The notes under the pieces are model-generated. The model worked only from the letters and a program-made list of their open reading frames with translations. It ran no database searches and was not told where the DNA came from. This document shows, piece by piece, positions 1 to 5,682 of a stretch of DNA of 5,771 bases (position 1 is its first letter; every line of letters begins with the position of its first letter). Source of the stretch: Victivallaceae bacterium (GTDB lineage: Bacteria > Verrucomicrobiota > Lentisphaeria > Victivallales > Victivallaceae); the NCBI GenBank assembly GCA_028717165.1, contig JAQUOK010000239.1:1-5771 (forward strand), written 5' to 3'. A program made the translations under genes and the position numbers.

Positions 1-237
1 CCGGCTTCCCGGCTACGGCGCAAGCGGGCTGCCGGAATGGTTTTCGACCTGATAAAGGAAAAAGCCGCCTTGTTCAATATTGATCCGGCGCTGGTATGTT
101 CACGGAAAGAGCTGACTCTGCTTTTGGATTCGCACGGAAGCGCGGATTATAAAAAATCCCGTATCTTCAAAGGCTGGCGTAATGATTTTATGCAGGAGGT
201 GTATAAAAACGCTGAGGCCGCGGAACTGCTGCTTTGA
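1..237 (+). CDS. rnd: Ribonuclease D, C-terminal fragment (5' end outside window)
   Basis: The frame is open from base 1 and ends at TGA 235-237, leaving 78 residues of the C-terminus. RNase D is a 3'-5' exoribonuclease that trims tRNA precursors and other structured RNAs. Its catalytic DEDD domain comes first and HRDC helical domains follow, so the catalytic part would lie before this window. What is visible fits an HRDC tail: a basic run (RLRRKR), a helix with the pattern LFNIDPALVCSRKEL, typical of 'gidP.ll.sRkdL', and then SRIFKGWRNDFM, typical of the closing 'l..GWR.e..g..l'. The internal ATG at 37 is not a likely start because the RNase D-like frame continues upstream of it and no Shine-Dalgarno precedes it. 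The identification rests on this short tail only; another HRDC-containing nuclease or helicase is possible. The gene converges on the membrane-protein pair and shares a terminator with it. Confidence 0.65.
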   Translation, partial: PASRLRRKRAAGMVFDLIKEKAALFNIDPALVCSRKELTLLLDSHGSADYKKSRIFKGWRNDFMQEVYKNAEAAELLL

Positions 238-243
238 TACAAA

Positions 244-276
244 AAAAGCCGGAGCATCGTAATTTCTCCGGCTTTT
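244..276. terminator. Bidirectional intrinsic terminator between convergent genes
   Basis: AAAAGCCGGAG (244-254) and CTCCGGCTTTT (266-276) form a perfect 11-bp stem with an 11-nt loop. On the plus strand the stem ends in TTTT. On the minus strand it is followed by a run of seven T (complement of 241-247). It starts 7 bases after the RNase D-like stop and lies 13 bases beyond the minus-strand stop at 289, so it can end both converging transcripts. The T-run is better in the minus direction. Confidence 0.85.
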
Positions 277-288
277 CGGTATTAATTT

Positions 289-1047
289 TCAGTTTTTAAC
301 TGAAATGAAGTTTTCGGCGGTTTCCCCCAGGAATGAGGCGGTATTGCCGATAATGCCTTCCTGACCGAGGCCTTTGTTGTCCACCAGATAAAGCCAGCAT
401 ACAATCAGGTTCTTCTTTGCGGCCTGGGAGCGGGTCATCGTTTTGGCAGGAACTGAACGCAGTTTTTCCACATCCGCCTGCAGTTTATCGATTTCCTTGA
501 ACAAGGCGTTATTGATAATATCCCGAGCTTCGCGATTGCATTCATCAGCAAGCTGCTGGGCTAAGACCTGAGCCAGGGTACTGTCATTAACGATATCTTT
601 GTCTTTTCTGATTTTATCGATGACCTTGGAACAGATATGCTCAAAAGCTTTTTCCCGTTCGACCTTGTAATGGTCCATCACCTGTCCGAACCTGATATCC
701 AGTTGTTCTTTGGCTATATCGCCCAGAGCGGGGATCAGGTCGCCGACTATTTCGACAGTACTTTTAGCTATTTCTTTTGCGTGTCCCGGCAGTTTGGCCT
801 GCATGTCGCTGCGGACGGCGGGGAGCGAATCACGAATTTTCTGGTTTATCATAATAGCCATGTTTTCCGGATTGGACATACTCTCGAAAGCTATCAGGGT
901 ATATCCGAGGTAGCCGACGAGAATGAGGGTAATGAGAACCCGGCAGATAAGTGACACAACAAAGGAGGAGGAAGCTCTTTTATCTTCCTTTTCGATGCGG
1001 GCCACTAAAGTATCCAGTTTTTCCTGTAATTGCTTATCCATGATCAT
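289..1047 (-). CDS. Unrecognised single-pass membrane protein with helical extracytoplasmic domain (downstream paralogue)
   Basis: I do not recognise a family. The 252 residues show a charged, probably helical N-terminus (1-26), one strongly hydrophobic segment (about 29-53), then about 200 mostly charged, helix-favouring residues. The basic/acidic stretch KEDKR just before the membrane segment suggests a cytoplasmic N-terminus and an outside C-terminus (positive-inside rule, inference). Residues 212-224 (KNLIVCWLYLVDN) form a late hydrophobic/aromatic motif, followed by a glycine-rich tail of about 28 residues. The upstream neighbour has the same plan and a matching motif (ESLLELWIYELN), so the two look like old duplicates. 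The start overlaps the upstream stop as ATGA (1044-1047), implying translational coupling. AAAAGGA lies 4 bases before this ATG; a second ATG at 1041 is also possible (250 residues). No catalytic motif, signal-peptidase site or lipobox is visible. A structural or envelope role is conceivable but unproven. Confidence 0.85.
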   Translation of the reverse strand: MIMDKQLQEKLDTLVARIEKEDKRASSSFVVSLICRVLITLILVGYLGYTLIAFESMSNPENMAIMINQKIRDSLPAVRSDMQAKLPGHAKEIAKSTVEIVGDLIPALGDIAKEQLDIRFGQVMDHYKVEREKAFEHICSKVIDKIRKDKDIVNDSTLAQVLAQQLADECNREARDIINNALFKEIDKLQADVEKLRSVPAKTMTRSQAAKKNLIVCWLYLVDNKGLGQEGIIGNTASFLGETAENFISVKN

Positions 1048-1847
1048 TTATTCCTTTTGGCTAATTTTCCGCCTTGGGCTTCTACCGGTTTCCCGCCTTT
1101 TTCCGGATTCAATTCATATATCCAGAGTTCGAGCAGCGATTCGAGAAGCAGACTTTCCACTTCCTGAACAGATTTCTTATTTAAATCTTTATACGCCTGC
1201 TCATTTTTAAACTGCCGGAACGTCTCGTCAAGTCCGGCCAGTTTATTAACGGCTTCTTTGACGAAGCGATTCAGCGAAACAGAGATTTTTTCGACAAACA
1301 TCTCGGAAGCTTTTGTATAGACTTCGTCCATCTTGTCGGCATTCAGGTCGGGATAGCGGGCAAGCAAATCCTTTTCCACTTTCTCAAAGTCTTTATGAAT
1401 TTCGCTGATAAAACCGTCCTGCAGCTTCTTGACAAAAAGCTTTTTCAGTTCAGACAGTTCATTATCCGCCGCCGCCTGCAGATTTGTGCCCTTGGCGTTC
1501 AATTCAGTCAGGAGGGCCTCTTTATATGCGGGAACAAAAATATCCTGCATATCCATTACCACCCCGCGGAACTGAGGAGACTTGATGATGATGTCGGAAT
1601 TGGTCCGTAACCCCTGGACCAGTTGTCCGGTATCATAATTCGCAACAAGTTGGGAGAATGAAATAAGGAACCAGGCGCAGACAGCTATTATAATTGCCGT
1701 ACAGGTCCATACGACGATACTTTGAGCTACTCTTTTTTGTTTGGTGTGGATCAGCATTTTTTCGAGCTGATCAATTCTGGCGATAAGCTCATTCTGTGCA
1801 GCTTCCTGACTCTTTCCAGGAGAATTCTTTGAGACATCTTTTCCCAT
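1044..1847 (-). CDS. Unrecognised single-pass membrane protein with helical extracytoplasmic domain (upstream paralogue)
   Basis: First gene of the coupled pair; 267 residues with no family I can name. Residues 17-40 are a charged helix with heptad-like leucine/isoleucine spacing, ending in the basic KQKR. A membrane segment follows at about 42-64 (from AQSIVVWTCT onward), and then a long charged helical region to about 230, likely outside the cytoplasm by the positive-inside rule. Residues 234-247 (LLESLLELWIYELN) are the late hydrophobic/aromatic motif shared with the downstream protein. The tail after 248 is Gly/Lys-rich and ends AKRNK. The start is well supported: GGAGGG (complement of 1853-1858) lies 5 bases before ATG 1845-1847. 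The stop overlaps the next gene by 4 bases. The membrane segment of each protein lies near the N-terminus, so each is anchored with most of its mass on one side. A heteromeric coiled-coil assembly is a reasonable guess, not shown by the sequence. Confidence 0.87.
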   Translation of the reverse strand: MGKDVSKNSPGKSQEAAQNELIARIDQLEKMLIHTKQKRVAQSIVVWTCTAIIIAVCAWFLISFSQLVANYDTGQLVQGLRTNSDIIIKSPQFRGVVMDMQDIFVPAYKEALLTELNAKGTNLQAAADNELSELKKLFVKKLQDGFISEIHKDFEKVEKDLLARYPDLNADKMDEVYTKASEMFVEKISVSLNRFVKEAVNKLAGLDETFRQFKNEQAYKDLNKKSVQEVESLLLESLLELWIYELNPEKGGKPVEAQGGKLAKRNK

Positions 1848-1891
1848 TTGTGCCCTCCATTTCGTTAATAGATAACCATTTCGACCACATA

Positions 1892-1916
1892 TATGAGCGT
1901 TTCAGGAACGCGCATA
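1892..1916. repeat. Imperfect inverted repeat upstream of the membrane-protein pair
   Basis: TATG-a-GCGTT, five bases, then AACGC-g-CATA: nine complementary base pairs with one mismatch and a 5-nt centre. It lies 45-69 bases before the ATG at 1847. It could be a leader hairpin or a dimeric-regulator site. Part of its right arm (AGGAACGC, 1904-1911) recurs directly at 1924-1931, exactly 20 bases away. Confidence 0.5.
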
Positions 1917-2018
1917 CTCCAATAGGAACGCTTCTGCAAGCGGTTTCTGATTCTCAACTGTCAAACATCCCCGGGGGGCTGTATTGCAGCTCAAACCAGG
2001 AGTCAGCCTGCAAAAATA

Positions 2019-2042
2019 AAACCGTTTATATCATGACGGTTT
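2019..2042 (-). terminator. Terminator-like hairpin in the leader
   Basis: On the minus strand, AAACCGT and ACGGTTT pair as a 7-bp stem around a 10-nt loop, followed by TATTTTTG. The stem is rather A/T-rich, so termination would be weak. It lies about 170 bases past the argJ stop, but also only about 13 bases after the start predicted for the promoter at 2062-2089. It may therefore end argJ read-through or act as an attenuator-like element. Confidence 0.4.
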
Positions 2043-2061
2043 CCGCAAGCGCTTATCAGCT

Positions 2062-2089
2062 AATATAACATGCTCTTTGCACAAGGCAA
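2062..2089 (-). promoter_or_regulatory. Candidate extended -10 promoter for the membrane-protein pair
   Basis: Read on the minus strand, TTGCCT (complement of 2084-2089) stands 16 bases before TATATT (complement of 2062-2067). The -10 is preceded by TG plus one base (TGTTATATT), the extended -10 form that tolerates a weaker -35. Transcription would begin near 2055, giving a leader of about 208 nt before the ATG at 1847. This is a motif match only. Confidence 0.45.
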
Positions 2090-2213
2090 AAAATTTCCTG
2101 CGGATAATTAAAAAAAATAAATAAATATCTTTTCAGTCTAATCGGCCCGCCGGTTTATTTTTGGAGAAAGGATGCAAGTTTGACACCGGGCTGGTCAATT
2201 ACAATCAGAACGC

Positions 2214-3443
2214 TTACGTATGGTATTCGGCGTTGATCTTTACGTATTCGTAGGAAATGTCACAGGTCCAGACCCAGTATTTGGCGGTTCCGGCATTCAT
2301 GTCCACGGTAATCGAAAATTCCCGCTTTTTCAGAATTTCAGCAAGCTTGGCTTCCGGGGTTCCGGCGTTGCCGCCCTGAACGACTACCGGCAGGTCGTCA
2401 TAACAGATATTGACGCGATCCGGATCGAAATCGACGCCCGCATAACCTAAAGCCGCAACAATCCGGCCCCAGTTCGGATCGCAGCCGAACCAGGCGGTCT
2501 TGCATAACAGCGAGTTGGCTATCGCTTCGGCGCAGGCCCTGGCGGCGGCTTCATTTCCGGCGTTTTCAATATAAACCGTAACGAACTTGGTCGCCCCTTC
2601 GCCGTCCATGACCATTTCATGAGCGAGCTGCTGGAAAAGGGTCTGGAGCGCGTTATAAAATATTTCCGCGTCCTCAGTTCCGGGTTTTACCTCAACTCCC
2701 GAAAGCCCGTTCGCCATTATCAAAGTCGTGTCGTTTGTACTCATATCCCCGTCGATGGTAATGCGGTTGAACGAATTTTCGACTCCCCGGCCAAGCAAAG
2801 CGCCGAGCAGTGAATTGTCTATCCGGGCATCGGTCGTAACGTAACAGAGCATGGTCGCGTGCGGTACCCGCAGTTCAGGGTCGATCATCCCGGCGCCTTT
2901 GGTCATCGCGCCGATGGTGACTTTACCCTTGCTCAGGCTGACTTTTACCGCCGCTTTCTTGGGAACCGTATCGGTAGTCATTATCGCGGCTGCCGCTTCC
3001 CCGCCCGCATTGTAAGCCAGCGCCGCCGCCGCCTTTTTGACTCCTTCGGCGATTATTTTCATCGGCAGTTGAACCCCGATCCTGCCGGTCGAGGAAACGA
3101 TTATGTCTTCCGGCCTGAGCGCAAGTTCCCGGGCGGCGATCTCACAGGTTTTCCGGGCGTTCTCAAGTCCCGCCTGCCCCGTACAGGCATTGGCGTTGCC
3201 GCTGTTTACCACTACGGCGCGCAAGGTGTCCTGTTTCGCCACGCGCTCGCGCCCCAGAAGAACCGGGGCGGCGGCGAACACGCAGGAAGTAAACGCCGCC
3301 GAAAAATTGGCGGGAGCATCGGAACAGATCATCGCCATATCGGGAGCGCCGCTTATTTTCAACCCGGCAGCAATCCCGGAAGCTTTGAAACCGACGGGGG
3401 AAGTTACGGAACCGTTTTCTATAAAGGAATAATTTTTATTCAT
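2214..3443 (-). CDS. argJ: Bifunctional ornithine acetyltransferase / glutamate N-acetyltransferase
   Basis: ArgJ moves the acetyl group from N2-acetylornithine to glutamate, releasing ornithine and recycling the acetyl group in cytoplasmic arginine synthesis; bifunctional forms also use acetyl-CoA. Counted from the ATG at 3443 (409 residues), the family landmarks are NSGNANACTG (80-89), STGRIG in the oxyanion-hole region (118-123), MTTDTVPK, and KGAGMI...HATML, where the precursor self-cleaves between Ala196 and Thr197 and Thr197 becomes the nucleophile. They continue with NRITIDGDMSTNDT (226-239), DGEGATKF (280-287), the DPNWGRI block (322-328) and the ending CDISYEYVKINAEYHT. Length and motifs indicate an intact enzyme. 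An in-frame ATG at 3458 has no Shine-Dalgarno, whereas GGAG lies 9 bases before 3443, so I choose the latter. The gene overlaps the queF stop by 8 bases. Sequence alone does not tell the bifunctional from the monofunctional form. Confidence 0.97.
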   Translation of the reverse strand: MNKNYSFIENGSVTSPVGFKASGIAAGLKISGAPDMAMICSDAPANFSAAFTSCVFAAAPVLLGRERVAKQDTLRAVVVNSGNANACTGQAGLENARKTCEIAARELALRPEDIIVSSTGRIGVQLPMKIIAEGVKKAAAALAYNAGGEAAAAIMTTDTVPKKAAVKVSLSKGKVTIGAMTKGAGMIDPELRVPHATMLCYVTTDARIDNSLLGALLGRGVENSFNRITIDGDMSTNDTTLIMANGLSGVEVKPGTEDAEIFYNALQTLFQQLAHEMVMDGEGATKFVTVYIENAGNEAAARACAEAIANSLLCKTAWFGCDPNWGRIVAALGYAGVDFDPDRVNICYDDLPVVVQGGNAGTPEAKLAEILKKREFSITVDMNAGTAKYWVWTCDISYEYVKINAEYHT

Positions 3444-3861
3444 CGATTTTATCTCCATATATTGCTTTGACGTTTATGGCGATGCCGCCGCGGGGACGGA
3501 ATCTGCCGATCACTTCCGCTTTCCTGGGAGCGCAGACTTTTACCAGGGCGTCAAGGATGCAGTTAACTGATTCTTCATGGAAAGTATTATGGTTCCGGAA
3601 TGCGAACAGGAAGAGTTTCAGCGATTTGCTCTCAATACATTTTTTATCGGGCACGTAACGGATTGTGATATGCCCGAAATCCGGCTGGTTGGTCACCGGA
3701 CAGAGCGAAGTGTATTCCGGGCAGTCGAAGGTAATGACGTAATCCCGGTCACAATAGATGTTGTCAAAGGTTTCAAGCTGCGCTTCTTCCGGCCCGGCCG
3801 GATAATCGTTCTCGGAACTTTTCAGTATGGTCAAACCGGAAAATCTTTCTTTTTTGTTCAT
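3436..3861 (-). CDS. queF: NADPH-dependent 7-cyano-7-deazaguanine reductase (preQ0 reductase)
   Basis: QueF reduces the nitrile of preQ0 to the aminomethyl group of preQ1 with two NADPH, a cytoplasmic step in making the queuosine tRNA base. The 141-residue length fits the short, unimodal QueF type (Bacillus YkvM-like). Visible landmarks are EYTSLCPVTNQPDFG with the thioimide-forming Cys54 and acid/base Asp61, then the QueF motif ESKSLKLF (77-84), and FRNHNTFHE with His95 and Glu96, the substrate-binding pair. The ATG at 3859-3861 is preceded by AAGGA at 7 bases (complement of 3869-3873), supporting this start. It is the first gene of an operon with argJ, with an 8-base overlap at its end. The two pathways are not biochemically linked, so the pairing probably reflects shared expression. 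No preQ1 riboswitch consensus is visible upstream. Confidence 0.97.
   Translation of the reverse strand: MNKKERFSGLTILKSSENDYPAGPEEAQLETFDNIYCDRDYVITFDCPEYTSLCPVTNQPDFGHITIRYVPDKKCIESKSLKLFLFAFRNHNTFHEESVNCILDALVKVCAPRKAEVIGRFRPRGGIAINVKAIYGDKIDE
3441..3456 (-). promoter_or_regulatory. argJ ribosome binding site and start inside the queF 3' end
   Basis: On the minus strand GGAG (complement of 3453-3456) is followed by 9 bases and ATG (complement of 3441-3443). The GGAG is part of queF codons, so ribosomes finishing queF would uncover or reuse it. This decides the argJ start over the ATG at 3458, which lacks any purine-rich site. Confidence 0.75.
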
Positions 3862-3953
3862 AATAAAATCCTTGGCGTTCGTAGATGCGTAACCCTTGGG
3901 ATTATCAGATTAAATTTAAAAAATAATATAATTCAAAGTTTCTTGATTTTTTT

Positions 3954-3982
3954 AAAATACCGCTTATATTTTTAAAGTTCAA
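3954..3982 (-). promoter_or_regulatory. Candidate sigma-70 promoter for queF-argJ
   Basis: Minus strand: TTGAAC (complement of 3977-3982), a 17-base spacer, then TATTTT (complement of 3954-3959). The leader to the queF ATG would be about 85-90 nt. The surrounding 3901-3960 is close to 90% A+T, so several -10-like hexamers occur by chance and the exact promoter is uncertain. Confidence 0.4.
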
Positions 3983-4005
3983 GGTTGAAATTAAGGAAAG
4001 TTTGT

Positions 4006-4034
4006 TTGACGCCTGACTGATTTTGGAACCTAAT
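4006..4034 (+). promoter_or_regulatory. Candidate promoter for the TIGR04073-like gene
   Basis: TTGACG (4006-4011), a 17-base spacer and CCTAAT (4029-4034) give a -35 close to consensus and a moderate -10. Transcription would start near 4041. AGGTGA (4045-4050) follows as ribosome binding site, 7 bases before the ATG at 4058. The two-sided intergenic region also serves queF on the other strand. Confidence 0.4.
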
Positions 4035-4057
4035 ACTTTGGCAAAGGTGACTTTATA

Positions 4058-4483
4058 ATGAAATTCTTTAAAAAATCTCTGATAGTGGTGTTTATTTTCT
4101 CTTTCTGCCTGGCAAATCAATGTTTTGCAGAAGCAAGCAACACTCCAAGCGGCCCTTTTGAAAAACTCGGACGGGGAATCGCGAACATCGCCTTCGGCCC
4201 GCTGGAACTGATCCAGCAGCCTCTGGATGTCGCCCAGGATAAAGGAAATATCGCCGCCCTTACCTACGGAGTGCTGCGGGGCGTCGGCATGACAGTGGCG
4301 CGCGTACTGGTCGGGACGACCGATATACTCACTTTCCTCATGCCCTTGCCGGGCTGTACGGACGATCCGGAAGATGTCGGCTGGGGTTACGGACCGCTGA
4401 TGCGTCCTGCCTGGGTTATCGACAGAGAACACAACGCTTTCAACTTCTTCTACGACGACAACGCGTTGTGCGAGAAATACTGA
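4058..4483 (+). CDS. Secreted exosortase-system-associated protein, TIGR04073-like
   Basis: A 141-residue exported protein. Residues 1-24 are a clear signal peptide: basic KFFKK, hydrophobic core LIVVFIFSFCLA, and a likely signal peptidase I site after CFA (cut before EAS). There is no lipobox before Cys22. The mature part of about 117 residues carries FEKLGRGIANI (34-44), GPLEL, LTYGVLRGVG (68-77), R..VGTTDILTF (82-93) and PLPG. This order matches what I recall of the TIGR04073 family, small envelope proteins from Lentisphaerae and Verrucomicrobia genomes that carry exosortase protein-sorting systems; their molecular role is not known to me. Two cysteines remain in the mature protein, Cys100 and Cys138, and could form a disulfide. 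The start has AGGTGA at 7 bases. The gene has its own candidate promoter and a terminator 17 bases after its stop, so it looks monocistronic. The family call is from memory of the motif pattern. Confidence 0.8.
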   Translation: MKFFKKSLIVVFIFSFCLANQCFAEASNTPSGPFEKLGRGIANIAFGPLELIQQPLDVAQDKGNIAALTYGVLRGVGMTVARVLVGTTDILTFLMPLPGCTDDPEDVGWGYGPLMRPAWVIDREHNAFNFFYDDNALCEKY

Positions 4484-4500
4484 TTATCCATATGAATTTC

Positions 4501-4528
4501 AGGGCCCGTCTTTGAACGGGCTCTTTTT
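4501..4528 (+). terminator. Intrinsic terminator after the TIGR04073-like gene
   Basis: AGGGCCCGT (4501-4509) pairs with ACGGGCTCT (4516-4524) as a 9-bp stem with one G-U wobble and a 6-nt loop, running into TTTTT (4524-4528). It starts 17 bases after the stop at 4483 and lies 32 bases before ychF, insulating ychF from upstream transcription at least in part. Confidence 0.85.
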
Positions 4529-4560
4529 GTGTAAACACTTTCATTTCAGGAATTTTACGA

Positions 4561-5661
4561 ATGAGTTTTTCATGCGGTTTTGTGGGGCTGCCGAATGTCG
4601 GCAAATCCACCTTGTTCAATGCTTTAAGCGGCGGCGGCGCGGAAGCCGCCAACTTTCCGTTCTGCACGATCGAACCCAATACCGGAATAGTCCCGGTTCC
4701 GGACGAACGGATGCAGGTACTGGCTGAACTTGAAAAGTCCGCCAAACTGGTTCCGTCCACCCTTAAATTCATAGACATTGCCGGGCTGGTCAAGGGCGCC
4801 AGCGAAGGCCAGGGGCTGGGAAACCAGTTTCTCGGTCATGTGCGTTCGGTCGATGCGATCGCCCATGTCGTCCGGGTGTTTGCCGATCCCGACGTCGTTC
4901 ATGTGGCCGGTGAGATAAACCCGGTAAACGACCTCGAAATAATTATGACCGAATTAATGCTTGCCGATCTCGAAATGCTTGAACGCCGCCTGGAAAAATC
5001 CAAAAAGCTCATGCGTTCCGGCGACGCCGATACGAAAGCCGAACTGGAACTGGCCTTAAGCTTCAAGGCACAGCTTGCGGACGGCAGACGGCCGGAATAT
5101 GACCGGGAAAACCCTGCGCTGGCGAAAATTGCGAAAGGAATGGGGCTTTTAACAATAATGCCGGCTTTTATCTGCGCGAACGTGGACGAGGATAATTTCC
5201 GTAAGTTCGGCGAAAATGAAGCGACGAAACAACTGCTTGCCTATGCCGCCGGACATAATATGGAAGTCATTCCGGTCTGCGCCAAACTGGAGGAGGAAAT
5301 GCGCCAGCTCGACCCGGAGGACGCCGCGATGTTCCTCGAAGACCTCGGCGTCAGCGAAACCGGGCTGACCCGGGTTATCCATACCGGTTACCGCCTCCTG
5401 AACCACATTACTTTTTTTACTGCCGGGCCGATGGAGACCAGGGCGTGGACGATCACTAAGGGAACCGCGGCGCCCGAAGCGGCGGGAAAGATCCATACCG
5501 ATATGTGCCGCGGTTTTATCCGCATGGAAGTCGTCAGTTATGAGGATATGGTCGAATATCAGGGCTGGAACAACGCTAAAACCGCCGGGAAACTGCGTAT
5601 CGAAGGCAAGGAATACATAGTCAGGGACGGTGACGTCATACACGTGCGTTTTTCAGTGTAA
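4561..5661 (+). CDS. ychF: Redox-regulated P-loop ATPase YchF (Obg/OLA1 family)
   Basis: YchF is a cytoplasmic, ribosome-associated member of the Obg group that prefers ATP to GTP and is linked to translation and stress responses. The 366 residues match the usual length of about 363. Landmarks: P-loop GLPNVGKS (9-16), NFPFCTIEPN with the redox-sensitive Cys35 position, DIAGLVKGA (72-80) with hydrophobic Leu76 in place of the catalytic glutamine of classic GTPases, His114 in VVHVAGEINP, the altered base-recognition motif NVDE (207-210), and a C-terminal TGS domain from about 280 (TFFTAGPMETRAWTI through GDVIHVRFSV). AGGA lies 9 bases before ATG 4561. One oddity: the conserved Lys-Pro before the strand leading to NVxE is Met200-Pro201 here. 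No clear promoter is visible between the upstream terminator and the start, where only 32 bases remain. Confidence 0.98.
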   Translation: MSFSCGFVGLPNVGKSTLFNALSGGGAEAANFPFCTIEPNTGIVPVPDERMQVLAELEKSAKLVPSTLKFIDIAGLVKGASEGQGLGNQFLGHVRSVDAIAHVVRVFADPDVVHVAGEINPVNDLEIIMTELMLADLEMLERRLEKSKKLMRSGDADTKAELELALSFKAQLADGRRPEYDRENPALAKIAKGMGLLTIMPAFICANVDEDNFRKFGENEATKQLLAYAAGHNMEVIPVCAKLEEEMRQLDPEDAAMFLEDLGVSETGLTRVIHTGYRLLNHITFFTAGPMETRAWTITKGTAAPEAAGKIHTDMCRGFIRMEVVSYEDMVEYQGWNNAKTAGKLRIEGKEYIVRDGDVIHVRFSV

Positions 5662-5682
5662 GAGAGGTAATCGGTCGGGTTA

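Larger units (their letters stand above)
1848..2213 (-). other. 366-bp intergenic region with structured leader, no gene seen
   Basis: This stretch lies between the argJ stop and the start of the membrane-protein pair, both on the minus strand. I find no convincing coding region on either strand: short minus-strand ATGs (for example near 2070, 2036 and 1968) run into stops within a few codons. It contains a candidate promoter (2062-2089), a terminator-like hairpin (2019-2042), a 5-bp stem with 4-nt loop (CGCTT/AAGCG, 1929-1942), an imperfect inverted repeat (1892-1916), a CCCCGGGG block (1969-1976) and a T-rich minus-strand tract (complement of 2108-2130). No good intrinsic terminator lies directly after argJ, so read-through from queF-argJ into this region is possible. 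Confidence 0.6.

Noticed and set aside
1959..1964. Perfect TTGACA (-35) on the minus strand upstream of the membrane-protein pair
   Set aside because: At 16-18 bases downstream the sequence is around GCTTGC, with no -10-like hexamer; the extended -10 at 2062-2067 is better supported.
1796..2068. 90-codon plus-strand open frame with GTG start
   Set aside because: No ribosome binding site; it overlaps the 5' end of the real minus-strand gene, and its composition does not look like a folded protein.
2180..2185. Perfect TTGACA on the plus strand
   Set aside because: The nearest -10-like string (TACAAT) is only 14 bases away, and transcription would run antisense into argJ with no gene to serve.
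2859..3470. 203-codon plus-strand open frame opposite argJ
   Set aside because: It is the antisense shadow of GC-rich argJ codons; its Arg/Gly/His-rich product resembles no protein, and argJ is unmistakable.
3862..3907. Possible preQ1 riboswitch before queF
   Set aside because: The leader (CCCAAGGG..., with repeated CCAAGG) lacks the preQ1-I hairpin with A-rich pseudoknot tail, and I see no preQ1-II or -III pattern. A covariance-model search would settle it.
4058..4130. Lipoprotein reading of the secreted protein's N-terminus (Cys22)
   Set aside because: The residues before Cys22 are Ala-Asn-Gln, not a lipobox; a signal peptidase I site after CFA fits better.
3905..4432. 175-codon minus-strand open frame opposite the TIGR04073-like gene
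   Set aside because: It is antisense to a gene with signal peptide, ribosome site and family motifs, and its C-terminal part is translated AT-rich intergenic DNA.
5149..5643. 164-codon minus-strand open frame opposite ychF
   Set aside because: It is the antisense shadow of a fully conserved ychF; no start signals.
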